From contig NC_035923.1 of assembly GCF_000348985.1 (NCBI RefSeq), positions 868,001 to 932,000 of the forward strand: DNA of 64,000 nt, given 5' to 3'. This document shows, piece by piece, positions 39,765 to 49,621 of this stretch. The DNA comes from Huiozyma naganishii CBS 8797. Its lineage: Eukaryota > Ascomycota > Saccharomycetes > Saccharomycetales > Saccharomycetaceae. The notes below the pieces were generated by a model, which was given only the letters and a program-made list of their open reading frames with translations, searched no databases and was not told the DNA's origin. Made by a program: the position numbers and the translations under genes. Every line of letters begins with the position of its first letter. Position 1 is the stretch's first letter.

Positions 39765-41215
39765 ATGAATAGCGACGGCGAAAAAGACCCTTTTCAACAG
39801 GAAGTCCAATAATTTTTGTTCAAAGTCTGGAGATTTTATGATAAAAAAGTTATTCCTATCAGCGATACAAAGAAAGGTTGTTTGCCCCACTCAAAACACG
39901 TATCGGATGCCAATCCAAGGACAGGTGTGTCCAAGATCAGTAATTGTGCAGGTACCAACGTCAGTCAGAAAACAAGTGGGTCTAATTCAAATGCCTGTGT
40001 AGGCCAAACAACAAGCCGCAAGTGTGCGTCTGAATCCGTTAGAGTCAGCGTTCCAGAGGATGACATTGTGCAAATTATAAACCCTCCAAATAAAGGAACT
40101 CGTCGCGAACGTTCCTGTTTGGTAAATGGTGTGTTGTTACTATTACTGTTTGACACTGGTAGTCCGACCACCCTGGTTTGTAAGAACCTAGCCATGAAGT
40201 ATAAATAGCAGCTGTATACTATCCCATCTTTGCTGTGGAAAAGTGCCATCCCCTGACTAAGGTCTACAGCAGTCCAAGAAGCGCGCTGCAAATTACAGTA
40301 ATAATGATCGTTTATACTATCTTGCTGCCTACGTTACGGCATTGTATCTCGAAGAAGATATTAATTGGTAATCCAATCTTGGATCAACACCCAGAATTGT
40401 TTCTGGTAGATGCTACAATTAAAGTTAGTGCTAGCAATAAAGTATAATTAAAGCCACACTTGAAGAAATCTACAATGTAGACGGTGGGAGATTTTTGTTG
40501 TTCAGTCAGTCGCTATGAAGAATAACTGTATGACCTTCCACAAACTACCACAGGAACTGCAACAATGATTTCAAAATACGGTAACAGATAAATTACCACT
40601 TCAATCAGGCACTCAAACTTATGATCATGAGATTGAATTGAAACCTGATACGAAATCCCCAAGGTCTCCAAACATTTAACCCCGACGGGTTTTTAACTCA
40701 AAAAGACAAAGTTAAGGCAGTACAGGAGTTACCAATCCCCACGTCCATCAAAGCCGCTCAAAAGTTTATGGGCATGGCGAACTATTCCGGAGCCTTTATC
40801 CCCGGTTGCAGCGATATTGCTAAAGCACTGTTTGACTATATCTTGGATAAATGGGGAACTCCACAAATAGAAACTGTGAACGTGCTGAAAAAGAAACTGG
40901 TGACAGCACAAATTTTGGTACCATTCGTGGAAGGAAAACGTTAACAACTTACCACGGACGCGGGCTTTACAGCTGTCGGTTATTTGTTGGAAAGATCAAA
41001 GCAAGATGGTTCGGTCAAAGGGAAGAATAACTCTGTTAGGGATTCGTTGAGTCGTCCACAAGAGAATAATGCTATTGAAAGTTGTCCCCTAAGTTCACTG
41101 GAATTGGGCGAGACTGAAGCTTGGTAGGAAGACCTGTTAGCAGATCGCTGGTATGCTGCTAAATTGCTTGAGATGGGTGCGATTTGCAGAAAAATGCATT
41201 GCACTATAACAATAG
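39765..41215 (+). pseudogene. Decayed Ty3/gypsy retrotransposon interior
   Basis: A fragmentary gag-pol. An ATG at 39765 opens a frame that meets TAA at 39810 and then stays open to 40208. This frame ends in the aspartic protease motif LFDTGSPTTLV. The 40209-40680 part is broken, with GNPILDQHPE still readable. From 40681 one frame, interrupted by TAA (near 40942) and TAG (near 41126), shows the gypsy RT/RNase H connection (LPIPTSIKAAQKF, FIPGCSDIAK), an RNase H start LTTDAGFTAVGYLL, then, after an internal deletion, the DSLSR segment before integrase. The RT YxDD core and most of integrase are missing, so it cannot be active. It is cut at 41216 by the second 227-bp element. Confidence 0.85.
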
Positions 41216-41923
41216 TACTGATCGTTGACGGGATTCATCATCACAAGGCGATAGGACTTATATGAAAACTGTATCGGCTTCTCTAAACAGAACTGTGTAG
41301 TGTACATGATACTATCTAGAGATATCTTTAAATATATTTTTCCAATGAAAAATACCGTTGTGACAATTCTCCATTTTCACATAAGACAAAAATGTACTTA
41401 TATCTAGGAAGATTATAGGGTTTGTGAGCGAAGTTCTCGAAGCTTCTCAACGTGTTGTTAGTTGTTCCTCTTTGCCAAGACATATCTTAGTATCAGATAA
41501 ATTATTTTATAAACCTTGTATAAACGGTTTCTTGCCCTTACAGATGTAAGGAAAATATATATATATAAAATAAGCAGATTGGAAATAATCTGTGTTGAGA
41601 ATTACTTCGAGACGACGGTCTATATCGTGGCTATTTATATGATTCATTCTGGAAGAAATATCAAACAAATTCACGATGCGTTATAAATTCTTAATTCGTT
41701 TTTGCAAACAAATCGCGAAAATATCTCGTCTTATTTTCATCCACATTTCGCATTCCGTAGATGACTGCGTACAGACGCGTGGATACTGTTGACGTGTCAT
41801 AAACACCAATTGTAGCATCTATTCCACGTAACAAAACGTCGTAGAGACATAGAAACTTCTGCATCACACGGGGTGCATGTTTGTATCTCTATTTCCAACA
41901 GTTTGGACCTATAATTTCCAACA
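41216..41923 (-). repeat. 227-bp LTR-like element, copy B, split by a nested LTR
   Basis: Inverted copy of the element at 38329-38555. Removing the 476-bp insert (41425-41900) and one 5-bp duplication leaves exactly 227 bp that align end to end with copy A, with about 13 mismatches by eye. No matching target duplication is seen at its own ends (AATAG / GCAAC). Confidence 0.8.
41425..41900 (-). mobile_element. Nested 476-bp solo LTR (Ty1/copia type)
   Basis: On the minus strand it runs TGTTGGAAATAGAG ... CTTCGCTCA, i.e. TG...CA termini. It is flanked by a perfect 5-bp duplication GTTTG (41420-41424 and 41901-41905). The uninterrupted copy A supplies the empty site. A TATAAATAG box lies in the interior. 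No internal coding sequence, so a solo LTR left by LTR-LTR recombination. It stands about 240 bp upstream of tRNA-Val. Confidence 0.85.
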
Positions 41924-42142
41924 GCAACGATATGGTAGTTGTCGTGATTAAACGATAACTATGCACATTTCCTTGCAATTCACACAACACATGGATTATC
42001 AAACACTAGGCACTCACTGTACAGGTATGCCGTCTTCTATCATGGATTCTCACGAACCATCGCATCAAAAAATGATGTTAGATTTGCCAATGGATGTAAC
42101 ACGGGTATAAAGAAAAGGCCCAAAAAAAAAAGTTATTACAGT

Positions 42143-42215
42143 GTTTCATTAGTGTAGCGGTTATCACGTTGTCCTCACACGACAAAGGTCTCGAGTTCGA
42201 TCCTCGGATGAAACA
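42143..42215 (+). tRNA. tRNA-Val (CAC)
   Basis: 73 nt, intronless. Acceptor GTTTCAT pairs with ATGAAAC and the discriminator is A. The anticodon stem TTGTC/GACAA encloses loop CTCACAC, giving anticodon CAC. The T-arm GAGTTCGATCCTC is standard. TTTTTT at about 42218 is the Pol III terminator. Confidence 0.95.
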
Positions 42216-42597
42216 TCTTTTTTGAACCTTGTAGACTCCATTCGTATGTGGGTGATTCCCAAATCACCCAGGTAACCAAGCTTCGAGTTACAACCCTAAT
42301 ATCCTTTTTGATACCACTCTTTGTAAACAACTACTCTACTACCCATATACAAGAGGACTAGAAAACTATTACCCATCTAATAGTCTTGATATCTAGCATA
42401 ACGGATACTTTTTGGATTGAAGTGGAAACACCAACATGGAAGTAACGACTTGGCGTTACACAGTGTACCAAGTATCCTTCCCCCTCGCTCTTGTCTAAGA
42501 ATTATGAATGGATAATATATATGTATAAACACGCACTATACATATTTTGAGAGTATTTACAATGAAAGATATGTCCAGCCGCTGTGTGTGTGCGAGT
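42216..42597. other. Intergenic between tRNA-Val and FYV4
   Basis: 382 bp. A perfect 9-bp hairpin TGGGTGATT-CCCA-AATCACCCA lies at 42249-42270. Otherwise I see nothing definite; decayed LTR sequence is possible. Confidence 0.45.
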
Positions 42598-42963
42598 CTA
42601 TTTATTCTTGGCCCTTTGTTCCGCTTCCCACTTGGCCCTGTTCTCCTTTCTTTTCCTCTCCCCACCAAAGAACGACTTCTTGCCCTTCTTAATCTCCTCT
42701 ACGGGCGTGCCCCTCCTAAATTTCTCTACTTGCAGCAGTATATACCTTCTCTGTTGGATGGGGACACCCTTCTCTTTCAGCACAGCGGAATCCCATTCAA
42801 AGAGATTCTCCCACTTGTTTTCGTACAACTCTGTCTGCTCTGCACAGTCTCTCCCGATGACCGTCAGGAACTTCGATACGTCTGGGATCGTCGCTGTTGA
42901 ACTTGGAATCTTTCTCACCGCTAGTGTGCGGCACGCGTGGAAAAACCGCACGGACACCATCAT
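42598..42963 (-). CDS. FYV4: Fyv4 / mS41 mitochondrial ribosomal small-subunit protein
   Basis: 121 residues from ATG 42963 (a second ATG follows directly); S. cerevisiae Fyv4 has 130. The frame extends upstream only to a GTG. A mitochondrial presequence is likely ([18 protein letters not shown]). The SAM-like IGR domain follows: [47 protein letters not shown]. The C-terminal tail is highly basic ([18 protein letters not shown]). In S. cerevisiae it neighbours VMA22; here the inversion separates them, and it remains next to MED6. Confidence 0.88.
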   Translation of the reverse strand: MMVSVRFFHACRTLAVRKIPSSTATIPDVSKFLTVIGRDCAEQTELYENKWENLFEWDSAVLKEKGVPIQQRRYILLQVEKFRRGTPVEEIKKGKKSFFGGERKRKENRAKWEAEQRAKNK

Positions 42964-43185
42964 AGCGATAGGTATATAGAATGTGAAGTGGGTCGGTCGA
43001 TTGAATCGGAGAGGTTCTTGCGTAAGAGTGTCCCTTCTTGAACGTCCTCGCACTCTGATACTTCAAATATTCACTGCAAAAATATTCAAAGTACCAATGC
43101 ATTAGATACATGGACAGTTCTGAGCGGTTATTCCCAGTTGCTGTACACTCGACTCCCAGGAAACCTAGAATACCTCTACCGAGCA

Positions 43186-44028
43186 ATGGATATCCCCCTA
43201 GACGAGCTTCAATGGAAATCTCCCGAGTGGATCCAAGCGTTTGGGTTGCGGACGGATAACGTGCTGGACTACTTCTCGGAATCGCCCTTCTTCGACAAGA
43301 CCTCTAACAACCATGTTATCAAGATGCAGCGGCAGTTCTCGCAACTGCCCGTGGACGGCATGCCACAGCCGCAGGGTCCCGGTGGGACCGCCCCAGACGG
43401 GTCGAAATCGGCCACGCTGGGCGACTCGCAAGAGTTCTCGCACTTGGACCCGCTCCGCAGAGAGGTGCTGGGAAAGTACCCGCTGTACATGACGATGGAG
43501 CGGGAATTGTGCAAGCTGCGGGGTGTTGAGTACGTCCTGGCGTGTGTGCGGGAGCCGGACTTCTGGGTGGTCAAGAAACAGCGGCGTTTATCGCCGCGGC
43601 GGACGGAACCGATGCAGGACTACTACATCATCGGCGCCAACGTGTACCAGTCCCCCAGCATGTTCAAGATACTCCAGAACCGGATGATGTCCGCTAGTTA
43701 CCACCTGTCAAACACACTGAACGACCTGCAGAAACTGGTACACTTCCAACCTTCACAGGGAGTCCAATTCAAGACGCAGAGCACCGCCACGGACGGGGCC
43801 GTCCAGGGAGCCACACAGGGGGCTGCTACAACGACACCCATGCCGGGGACCGCACCAAACACGGCGCTCGGCCCTCTATCGGCGGTCCCGACTACGGCAG
43901 CAGGGTCCGCCCAGACTGCGGGGAACACCTCGCCCTACGAGAACGGCACCCGCGAACTTATCTCGAAGGAGATGATGGACAAGCTGATGGCTACGAGCAT
44001 CAGGTCCCAACCGGAGTGCATCCAGTAG
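43186..44028 (+). CDS. MED6: Med6, Mediator head subunit
   Basis: A Mediator head module subunit needed for activated RNA polymerase II transcription. 280 residues from ATG 43186 (MDIPLDELQWKSPEWIQ), which aligns with the S. cerevisiae start; upstream frame only through TTG. The conserved core is NVLDYFSESPFFDKTSNN, IKMQRQFSQL, KYPLYMTMERELCKL, REPDFWVVKKQRR, DYYIIGANVYQSPSMFKI. A low-complexity Ala/Thr/Gly tail ends with the conserved MMDKLMATSIRSQPE. Codons are strongly GC-rich compared with genes left of 38 kb. Confidence 0.96.
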   Translation: MDIPLDELQWKSPEWIQAFGLRTDNVLDYFSESPFFDKTSNNHVIKMQRQFSQLPVDGMPQPQGPGGTAPDGSKSATLGDSQEFSHLDPLRREVLGKYPLYMTMERELCKLRGVEYVLACVREPDFWVVKKQRRLSPRRTEPMQDYYIIGANVYQSPSMFKILQNRMMSASYHLSNTLNDLQKLVHFQPSQGVQFKTQSTATDGAVQGATQGAATTTPMPGTAPNTALGPLSAVPTTAAGSAQTAGNTSPYENGTRELISKEMMDKLMATSIRSQPECIQ

Positions 44029-44202
44029 CTGGGGCCCTGCCCTGCTGGTGCCGGTGCTGGTGTTTTACCCGGTCGCCTTTGATCGCTGTCCTTTTCGTCG
44101 TCGTTTCGACGAAGTTGAACAGTTTCCAGAGCAGTTGGTGGTGATGTTGTTGGGTGTCACTGGTGGTTTGGGTAGTCCTAGACACTGCAACGAGGATCGA
44201 GG

Positions 44203-44823
44203 ATGAAGTTGTTGAACGTTCTGGTGACTGTGGTCACGCTTTTCACTGCGATTGTCGCTGCTGCTGCTTCTGCTGGTGCGCCAGAGGTCACCGAGCAAGT
44301 GTACTTTGACATTGCCCATGGGGACAAGAAAATCGGGCGTGTCGTGATTGGTCTGTACGGGGATGTTGTCCCCAAGACGGTGAAGAACTTCTACGAGCTG
44401 TCTACCTCTACGGACCCAAAGATGGGGTTTGTTAAATCCATTTTCCACCGTGTGATCCCCAACTTCATGATCCAAGGTGGTGACTTCACTCACCGGAGTG
44501 GGATCGGCGGGAAGTCCATCTACGGGGACAGGTTCCCGGACGAGAACTTCGACTTGAAGCACGACAAACCAGGGCTGCTGTCCATGGCCAACGCGGGGAA
44601 GGACACCAACGGGTCCCAATTCTTCATCACCACCGTCGCTACCCCATGGCTAGACGGCAGACATGTCGTGTTTGGTGAAATCGTCGAAGGGATGGACGTC
44701 GTCAAGTACGTCGAGAACGTGGACACGGATAGAAGAGACAAACCACTTCAGGACGTCACCATCGTCGCTTGCGGTGCGTACCCTTCAAAGGGCAACACCA
44801 GCAACACTCGCGATGAGTTATAA
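44203..44823 (+). CDS. CPR2/CPR5: Secretory-pathway cyclophilin (Cpr2/Cpr5) ending in RDEL
   Basis: A peptidyl-prolyl cis-trans isomerase of the secretory pathway. 206 residues. The signal peptide [19 protein letters not shown] is at residues 1-24. The cyclophilin domain follows (about 32-195): [36 protein letters not shown] with catalytic Arg, [53 protein letters not shown]. The last four residues are RDEL, an H/K-DEL-like ER retrieval signal. The position next to MED6 fits CPR2 (YHR057C); the ER signal fits Cpr5. They are duplicates, so the pre-split name is ambiguous. Confidence 0.93.
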   Translation: MKLLNVLVTVVTLFTAIVAAAASAGAPEVTEQVYFDIAHGDKKIGRVVIGLYGDVVPKTVKNFYELSTSTDPKMGFVKSIFHRVIPNFMIQGGDFTHRSGIGGKSIYGDRFPDENFDLKHDKPGLLSMANAGKDTNGSQFFITTVATPWLDGRHVVFGEIVEGMDVVKYVENVDTDRRDKPLQDVTIVACGAYPSKGNTSNTRDEL

Positions 44824-45298
44824 CTATGGTAACTCGGTCACAGAGTCACTCAGACAAGACTATGGGTGAGGATCGTGTGCTGAACAAGAGGAGCTGAAGA
44901 AGGTGAGAGGAACCTCTATGTACTTTTTGTAAGTAATTGTATGTACCTCCCACAGTCGAAAATGCCTGTATCTTCTAACGCCGTGAACACGTACATAGCA
45001 CCGCACTACAGTATACATACGGGTGACTACTCGAAGCTCCAGCCTCTTCACAATCGTGGCTGCTGAAACACGATACGCTCAGAAGTCGAAATTTCAATGA
45101 GTTTGAACAACTTCAATTTTTCTCGAATTTAAGACGTTACTATTGATTGCACTGCAACGGTGTTCTTGATTAACACTGGCTGGACACTCACAGGTACGAC
45201 AATTGGTTGCCATTAGTAGAACGAGGTTGTGTTTGAAATTCTAGCTTTTGGGCGTTTTCTCTGTCTCTCTTTTCTTAGCACAGCAGTGACTGCTCTAG
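44824..45298. other. Intergenic upstream of the RSC3/30-like gene
   Basis: 475 bp. I looked here in all plus-strand frames for a zinc-cluster exon (CxxCRxRKxKC) and found none. No RNA gene seen. Confidence 0.55.
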
Positions 45299-47971
45299 AT
45301 GACTGCACCGATGCCAGCAAGTTTCTCGACACAAAGGACAGCTGCTCACCCAAGACCCGTTGGAAGGCCCCCCAATAACAGCCAGTTTGTGGCAAGCAGG
45401 CAGCAGCACCAGTTTCAAACCATGGCCACCAATCGGCGCGCTTCTGGTAACACGACGACGGCCAAGAACTCATTCGTTCCGCAGTTCAAATCCATGAATA
45501 ACGTCGGGAACGACTCTACGTCTGGCGCGAAGTTGCCCGATACACGCAGCTACACCCCGCAATTGAAGGAAGATAGGGCGTTCTCAGCGAACCCGTACGG
45601 AGGGAACTCGATGGGGCATGGCCACGAACCGTTTGTTCGATCCGACCAGGGCACGACTCCTGGGAGAAAGATAGATAACTCAAAAAACAGTACAGAGTAC
45701 TTGTACTCCTTGGAGGAATTGCCCTCGTTTGATTTGATGACATCTTCGTATACTCAAGAGCAAGTAATATTGAAGGAGATGGAGTTTTTGGAGGAAAAGT
45801 TCTTGCACCTGAGGGAATACAAAAGAAAGTACATGGACCACAAAAATGATACTATAGAGGAGCAGAAACAGAGTCGTGAGGGGACAGACAAAAACAGTAT
45901 CAATGCGGCGGGGAGAGATCCCCCAGATATGAGGGATGAGTCCTACCTGAAGAGACTCAAACTGAACTCGGCAAAACTGTACAACGCGGTGAACGGGAAT
46001 CAACAACAGGAGCCCGCTTCAGATTTCCCTCTCTTAAAACCTAGAAGTTCAGATATTGTCAGTTCAACAGGGTTCCATATCGAGGACACGCCAAACCAAC
46101 TATTCAGCCGCCAGTTTCTGATCATAAGAGATGGGTTTCTCATGAAATTCTACAGGGACTTAAACGATATTGTGAAAAGCAGGTTTGGAGAGTCCTTGAG
46201 GGAGGTCAAACGCGAAAAAATGTCACAAAGAGTAGAGTTCTCCGCAGATTTGACGCACTTGAAATTGGTTAAACCAGAGACAACAAAACAGTCGTTGGAA
46301 TACCTTTTCACGAGGCTCCCTGAACTGCCAAACATCATTCCTTCTCTAGACCAGTCACTGGACAGGTTGATGGCCATGGTGGACGATATATTCACTCCAG
46401 AAAATCTTTCCAAGACTGATTTCAGCACCGGGCAGCTGAGTGGCAGGCAACTGTACTCCGTTGGTATACTCTCGCTGTTCATGCTGATTTTCCACGCTAG
46501 TGTGGTGTGCGATGGTGGGAATGGTTCAGAAATTGCAGGAGCCGTGTTCACTGTTGTCGATGCGCATATAAATCAGCTGAAGGCTACTGTGTTTATTGTA
46601 GCGCAAGACTTCAACACACAATGCGCCTCACGGGATGTCGAGAAGTTACATCTGAAGTTGCAGTTCTGCTCCATTCTGAAATACTACTTGGGCCACATTG
46701 CCGCGTCCGACGAGCGTCTCAATGCATTGTTTCGCATAGATTGTGACGAGGACATCTACCTTTACACCGAGAATTCGATCGATCGACTTGTTACGGGCGA
46801 CGAAAAATTGATTCAGTTGTGGAACTTTGTGGTGAAGAACTACATTTACAAGAAGTTGTTCCGTGGGGAGATCCCCGAATTGGTCAGCAAAGAAGCTTTT
46901 AAAAGAATGATCATCAAGGATTCCTCACTACTGAGGGATTCCCCATTGGTTGACACCGAATTGAAACTGATCGATTATCTTCACACCAACGAAATAGAGG
47001 ACGACTCATTGCATTCGGCAACTGCTCCAGGGTCTGACCCATATTCCAAAATAACGATTAAGCAAACTTTGAGATTGCTCGATCAGTTACAGAAACATTA
47101 CGAGGCAACACAGACAGGCCAATCTGAAGATGGCTTGAAGGGGAGTACATTAGTCACCACTGCAATCAATTCGCAGATTTACTTCAAGATCGTGCTTCTG
47201 ACCAAGTTTTATATCTTGTTACAGTATGAAAGGGATGGGAACTTCTCGGCTTTCCAGGACAGTTTCCTGTCATACGTTGTTCTGATCAAAACCATCATCT
47301 TAAGCCAACTCGATCATTTGAATCTGAATAACGACAATTCGGATCTTGCGGGCTACGAGTTTCTCCTGAGAGGGAGAAGTCTGTCTTTGATCAGTGACTG
47401 TCTTGAAATCATGTTCAGTGTCTATGAAAGAATGAATAACATCCACGCGGTGTTGAATAAACCGTCCTCGGGTACTTCCCTGACTACACAAGAGAGCGAG
47501 GCTCAGGGACGTGAACTGTTGCTCGCCGCATTACGCCATAACATGGAAATGATGAGAGACACTTTCACGCAGCTGGCAACATGTCTAGCAAAGTTCCAAA
47601 GAGTAAGCACAGCTAGTGCACCGTACGTGAGACCGTTGGTCCAGTTGAAGACATTCATCGCGTACATGAAGCAAACAAGCACGTACAGCACACCTTCCAC
47701 CGCGGACGCAAACGGACAAACGCCGCCGCCTCCGCAGGCCATGAACATGGGCCAGTACCCTTTCAACACACAGCAGATAAACAACGCACTGGCGGGCATC
47801 CAAGTCAACCAATTGCAAGTACTCTCGCAACACACGAGGCGTCTCTACCTCGACCTCCAGAAGTTCACCACGGGAGAACAGCTGCCGGACTCCTTCTTCG
47901 CGAACGCGGACACGTTCAGCGTCTCGAGGGACAGTTTGCTGCAGATCTGCGAGACAATGCTCATGTGGTGA
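45299..47971 (+). CDS. RSC3/RSC30: Rsc3/Rsc30-like protein lacking the zinc cluster
   Basis: 890 residues (Rsc3 885, Rsc30 883). In S. cerevisiae both are Zn2Cys6 proteins of the RSC chromatin remodeller. The segment SFDLMTSSYTQEQVILKEME (about residue 147) matches the Rsc3 block FHMLTSPYTQDEIINHEM, and a long helical fungal-TF-like middle region follows (about 260-800), with FLMKFYRDLNDIV and a DCDEDIYL stretch. The first 140 residues are Gln/Asn/Ser/Pro-rich with no CxxC at all, so the DNA-binding finger is absent. The clear ATG at 45299 and the lack of a finger upstream argue against a missed start. The PRO1 neighbour agrees with S. cerevisiae chromosome IV order (RSC3...PRO1). Confidence 0.82.
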   Translation: MTAPMPASFSTQRTAAHPRPVGRPPNNSQFVASRQQHQFQTMATNRRASGNTTTAKNSFVPQFKSMNNVGNDSTSGAKLPDTRSYTPQLKEDRAFSANPYGGNSMGHGHEPFVRSDQGTTPGRKIDNSKNSTEYLYSLEELPSFDLMTSSYTQEQVILKEMEFLEEKFLHLREYKRKYMDHKNDTIEEQKQSREGTDKNSINAAGRDPPDMRDESYLKRLKLNSAKLYNAVNGNQQQEPASDFPLLKPRSSDIVSSTGFHIEDTPNQLFSRQFLIIRDGFLMKFYRDLNDIVKSRFGESLREVKREKMSQRVEFSADLTHLKLVKPETTKQSLEYLFTRLPELPNIIPSLDQSLDRLMAMVDDIFTPENLSKTDFSTGQLSGRQLYSVGILSLFMLIFHASVVCDGGNGSEIAGAVFTVVDAHINQLKATVFIVAQDFNTQCASRDVEKLHLKLQFCSILKYYLGHIAASDERLNALFRIDCDEDIYLYTENSIDRLVTGDEKLIQLWNFVVKNYIYKKLFRGEIPELVSKEAFKRMIIKDSSLLRDSPLVDTELKLIDYLHTNEIEDDSLHSATAPGSDPYSKITIKQTLRLLDQLQKHYEATQTGQSEDGLKGSTLVTTAINSQIYFKIVLLTKFYILLQYERDGNFSAFQDSFLSYVVLIKTIILSQLDHLNLNNDNSDLAGYEFLLRGRSLSLISDCLEIMFSVYERMNNIHAVLNKPSSGTSLTTQESEAQGRELLLAALRHNMEMMRDTFTQLATCLAKFQRVSTASAPYVRPLVQLKTFIAYMKQTSTYSTPSTADANGQTPPPPQAMNMGQYPFNTQQINNALAGIQVNQLQVLSQHTRRLYLDLQKFTTGEQLPDSFFANADTFSVSRDSLLQICETMLMW

Positions 47972-48277
47972 CCACTGGACCCGGTGCAATCAGTATACTT
48001 CTTATGTAAAATGACATCTTTGGCAGTTGATCTGTTCCCCTTTTCGGACTACGTGTTAAATGACGTAATTTCTCCAGAAACTTGCTTCAACGAAAAATTT
48101 CACCACAAAGAAGTATATAAAGAGAGGGGGCGGGGCAGGATTGTTGCCTCGACGGGCCGTTTATTTCCACTGCGGGTGCCGTTTGTATACTGGGAACAGA
48201 TCCAGGATAACACATCCCTGTACATTGCAGTTATTAGACGCAAAACTGTTTCGCCCTCCTTTTAGTTCGAAAAGAAA
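47972..48277. other. PRO1 upstream region
   Basis: 306 bp. CFT1 and GPI11, which separate RSC3 and PRO1 in S. cerevisiae, are not here. A TATATAAA-like box lies near 48116. Nothing else seen. Confidence 0.5.
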
Positions 48278-49621
48278 ATGACCGGCAAAAGCTATACTAT
48301 TGTGCTGAAGCTGGGTTCCTCCTCGCTAGTCGATGGGGAAACTAAAGATTTGAAGCTCGCATCTATGACACGTATTGTGGAGACGGTGTGCCACCTCAAA
48401 AAAATGGGCCACCGGGTTGTCATGGTGTCCTCTGGGGGGATTGCCATGGGATTGAACGTTATGTCTCGGGATAAGAGGCCCACGGCCGTATCGGAGACGC
48501 AAGCGCTTGCCGCTATTGGCCAGGGGAAGCTCATTGGTAAATGGGACATGTTGTTCCAGAATTTCAACGAGGAGATTGCGCAGATTCTGCTGACAAGAAA
48601 CGATATTTTGAACTGGGAACAGTTTCAAAATGCAAGGAACACAGTTAGAGAACTGCTAGATATGAACGTGATTCCGATCGTTAACGAGAACGACACGCTG
48701 TCCATCAGTGAGATTGAGTTTGGTGACAATGATACCTTGAGCGGGATCACCGCTTCTTTGATCCAGGCCGATTATCTCTTTTTGCTTACGGACGTAGACT
48801 GTCTGTACACTAACGACCCACGGGTCGACCCAGATGCGAAACCCATATTGACCGTGAGGAATCTGCACCTGAGTGAGGGTGAAAATGGGAATCCCTTACG
48901 CGGTGTTAACTTGTCGAACGGCAGCGGGTCCAGTGTGGGTACCGGTGGTATGAAGACGAAAATCATTGCTGCTGACCTGGCTTGTAATTCAGGTGTCGAC
49001 ACTGTCATTATGAACAGTGAAAATCCTTCGAATATTGAGACTCTGTTGAAATACATGGAGACTTTGGACAGTGGTGAGGAGAACGATGCCGCTGAACTGG
49101 CCAGAATGATGAAAATGAACGTGCCGCTCCACACAAAGTTCTTGGCTACGGACACTGATAAACAATTGGAGAGCAGACAGTTTTGGATCCTTCATGGGTT
49201 GGTAACCAAGGGCTCGATCATCATTGATGAGAATACATACGAGCAGCTGAACGACCTGGATATGATTACGTCCATTGACAATGGCGGGTTAGACGTCAAT
49301 GGGATCATTGGTATCGAGGATAAATTCCATGAACTGGAATGTGTGAATTTGAAGATCGGGAAGAAACTGGAAAACGGCGAGCTGGACCCTGACTACCCCT
49401 TGAAAACGGTGGGAAGGGCGCGTGTAAATTATACCAGTAACGAGTTGAACAAGATTAAGGGTATGACCAAATTGAAGGACATTGAAAAAGTCCTTGGTGG
49501 AGACTATATCGGCAGCGATGACCACCTCAATCAGGGTCATGGGGACAGCGAATCCGTACTTACTGGCGGGTCGCTATCCGTTGTAGCTAGCAGAGAGAAT
49601 CTGGCTCTAACGCCGTTTTAA
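48278..49621 (+). CDS. PRO1: Gamma-glutamyl kinase
   Basis: The first step of proline synthesis: phosphorylation of glutamate. 447 residues (428 in S. cerevisiae). The amino acid kinase domain (about 9-275) has [66 protein letters not shown] and GTGGMKTKI. The C-terminal PUA domain (about 305-410) begins at the [14 protein letters not shown] region. The locus corresponds to PRO1 (YDR300C) and its duplicate YHR033W, whose neighbour PIH1 is also next here. Its stop codon overlaps that of PIH1 on the other strand. Confidence 0.96.
   Translation: MTGKSYTIVLKLGSSSLVDGETKDLKLASMTRIVETVCHLKKMGHRVVMVSSGGIAMGLNVMSRDKRPTAVSETQALAAIGQGKLIGKWDMLFQNFNEEIAQILLTRNDILNWEQFQNARNTVRELLDMNVIPIVNENDTLSISEIEFGDNDTLSGITASLIQADYLFLLTDVDCLYTNDPRVDPDAKPILTVRNLHLSEGENGNPLRGVNLSNGSGSSVGTGGMKTKIIAADLACNSGVDTVIMNSENPSNIETLLKYMETLDSGEENDAAELARMMKMNVPLHTKFLATDTDKQLESRQFWILHGLVTKGSIIIDENTYEQLNDLDMITSIDNGGLDVNGIIGIEDKFHELECVNLKIGKKLENGELDPDYPLKTVGRARVNYTSNELNKIKGMTKLKDIEKVLGGDYIGSDDHLNQGHGDSESVLTGGSLSVVASRENLALTPF

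Noticed and set aside
38329..41923. Inverted 227-bp repeats as terminal repeats of one DNA transposon
   Set aside because: The enclosed coding remnants are gypsy retroelement, the left copy has its own 5-bp duplication, and the right copy sits inside the gypsy sequence, so they are separate insertions.
42797..43186. 129-codon minus-strand frame upstream of FYV4
   Set aside because: Overlaps FYV4 in another frame and the MED6 promoter; composition artefact of GC-rich DNA.
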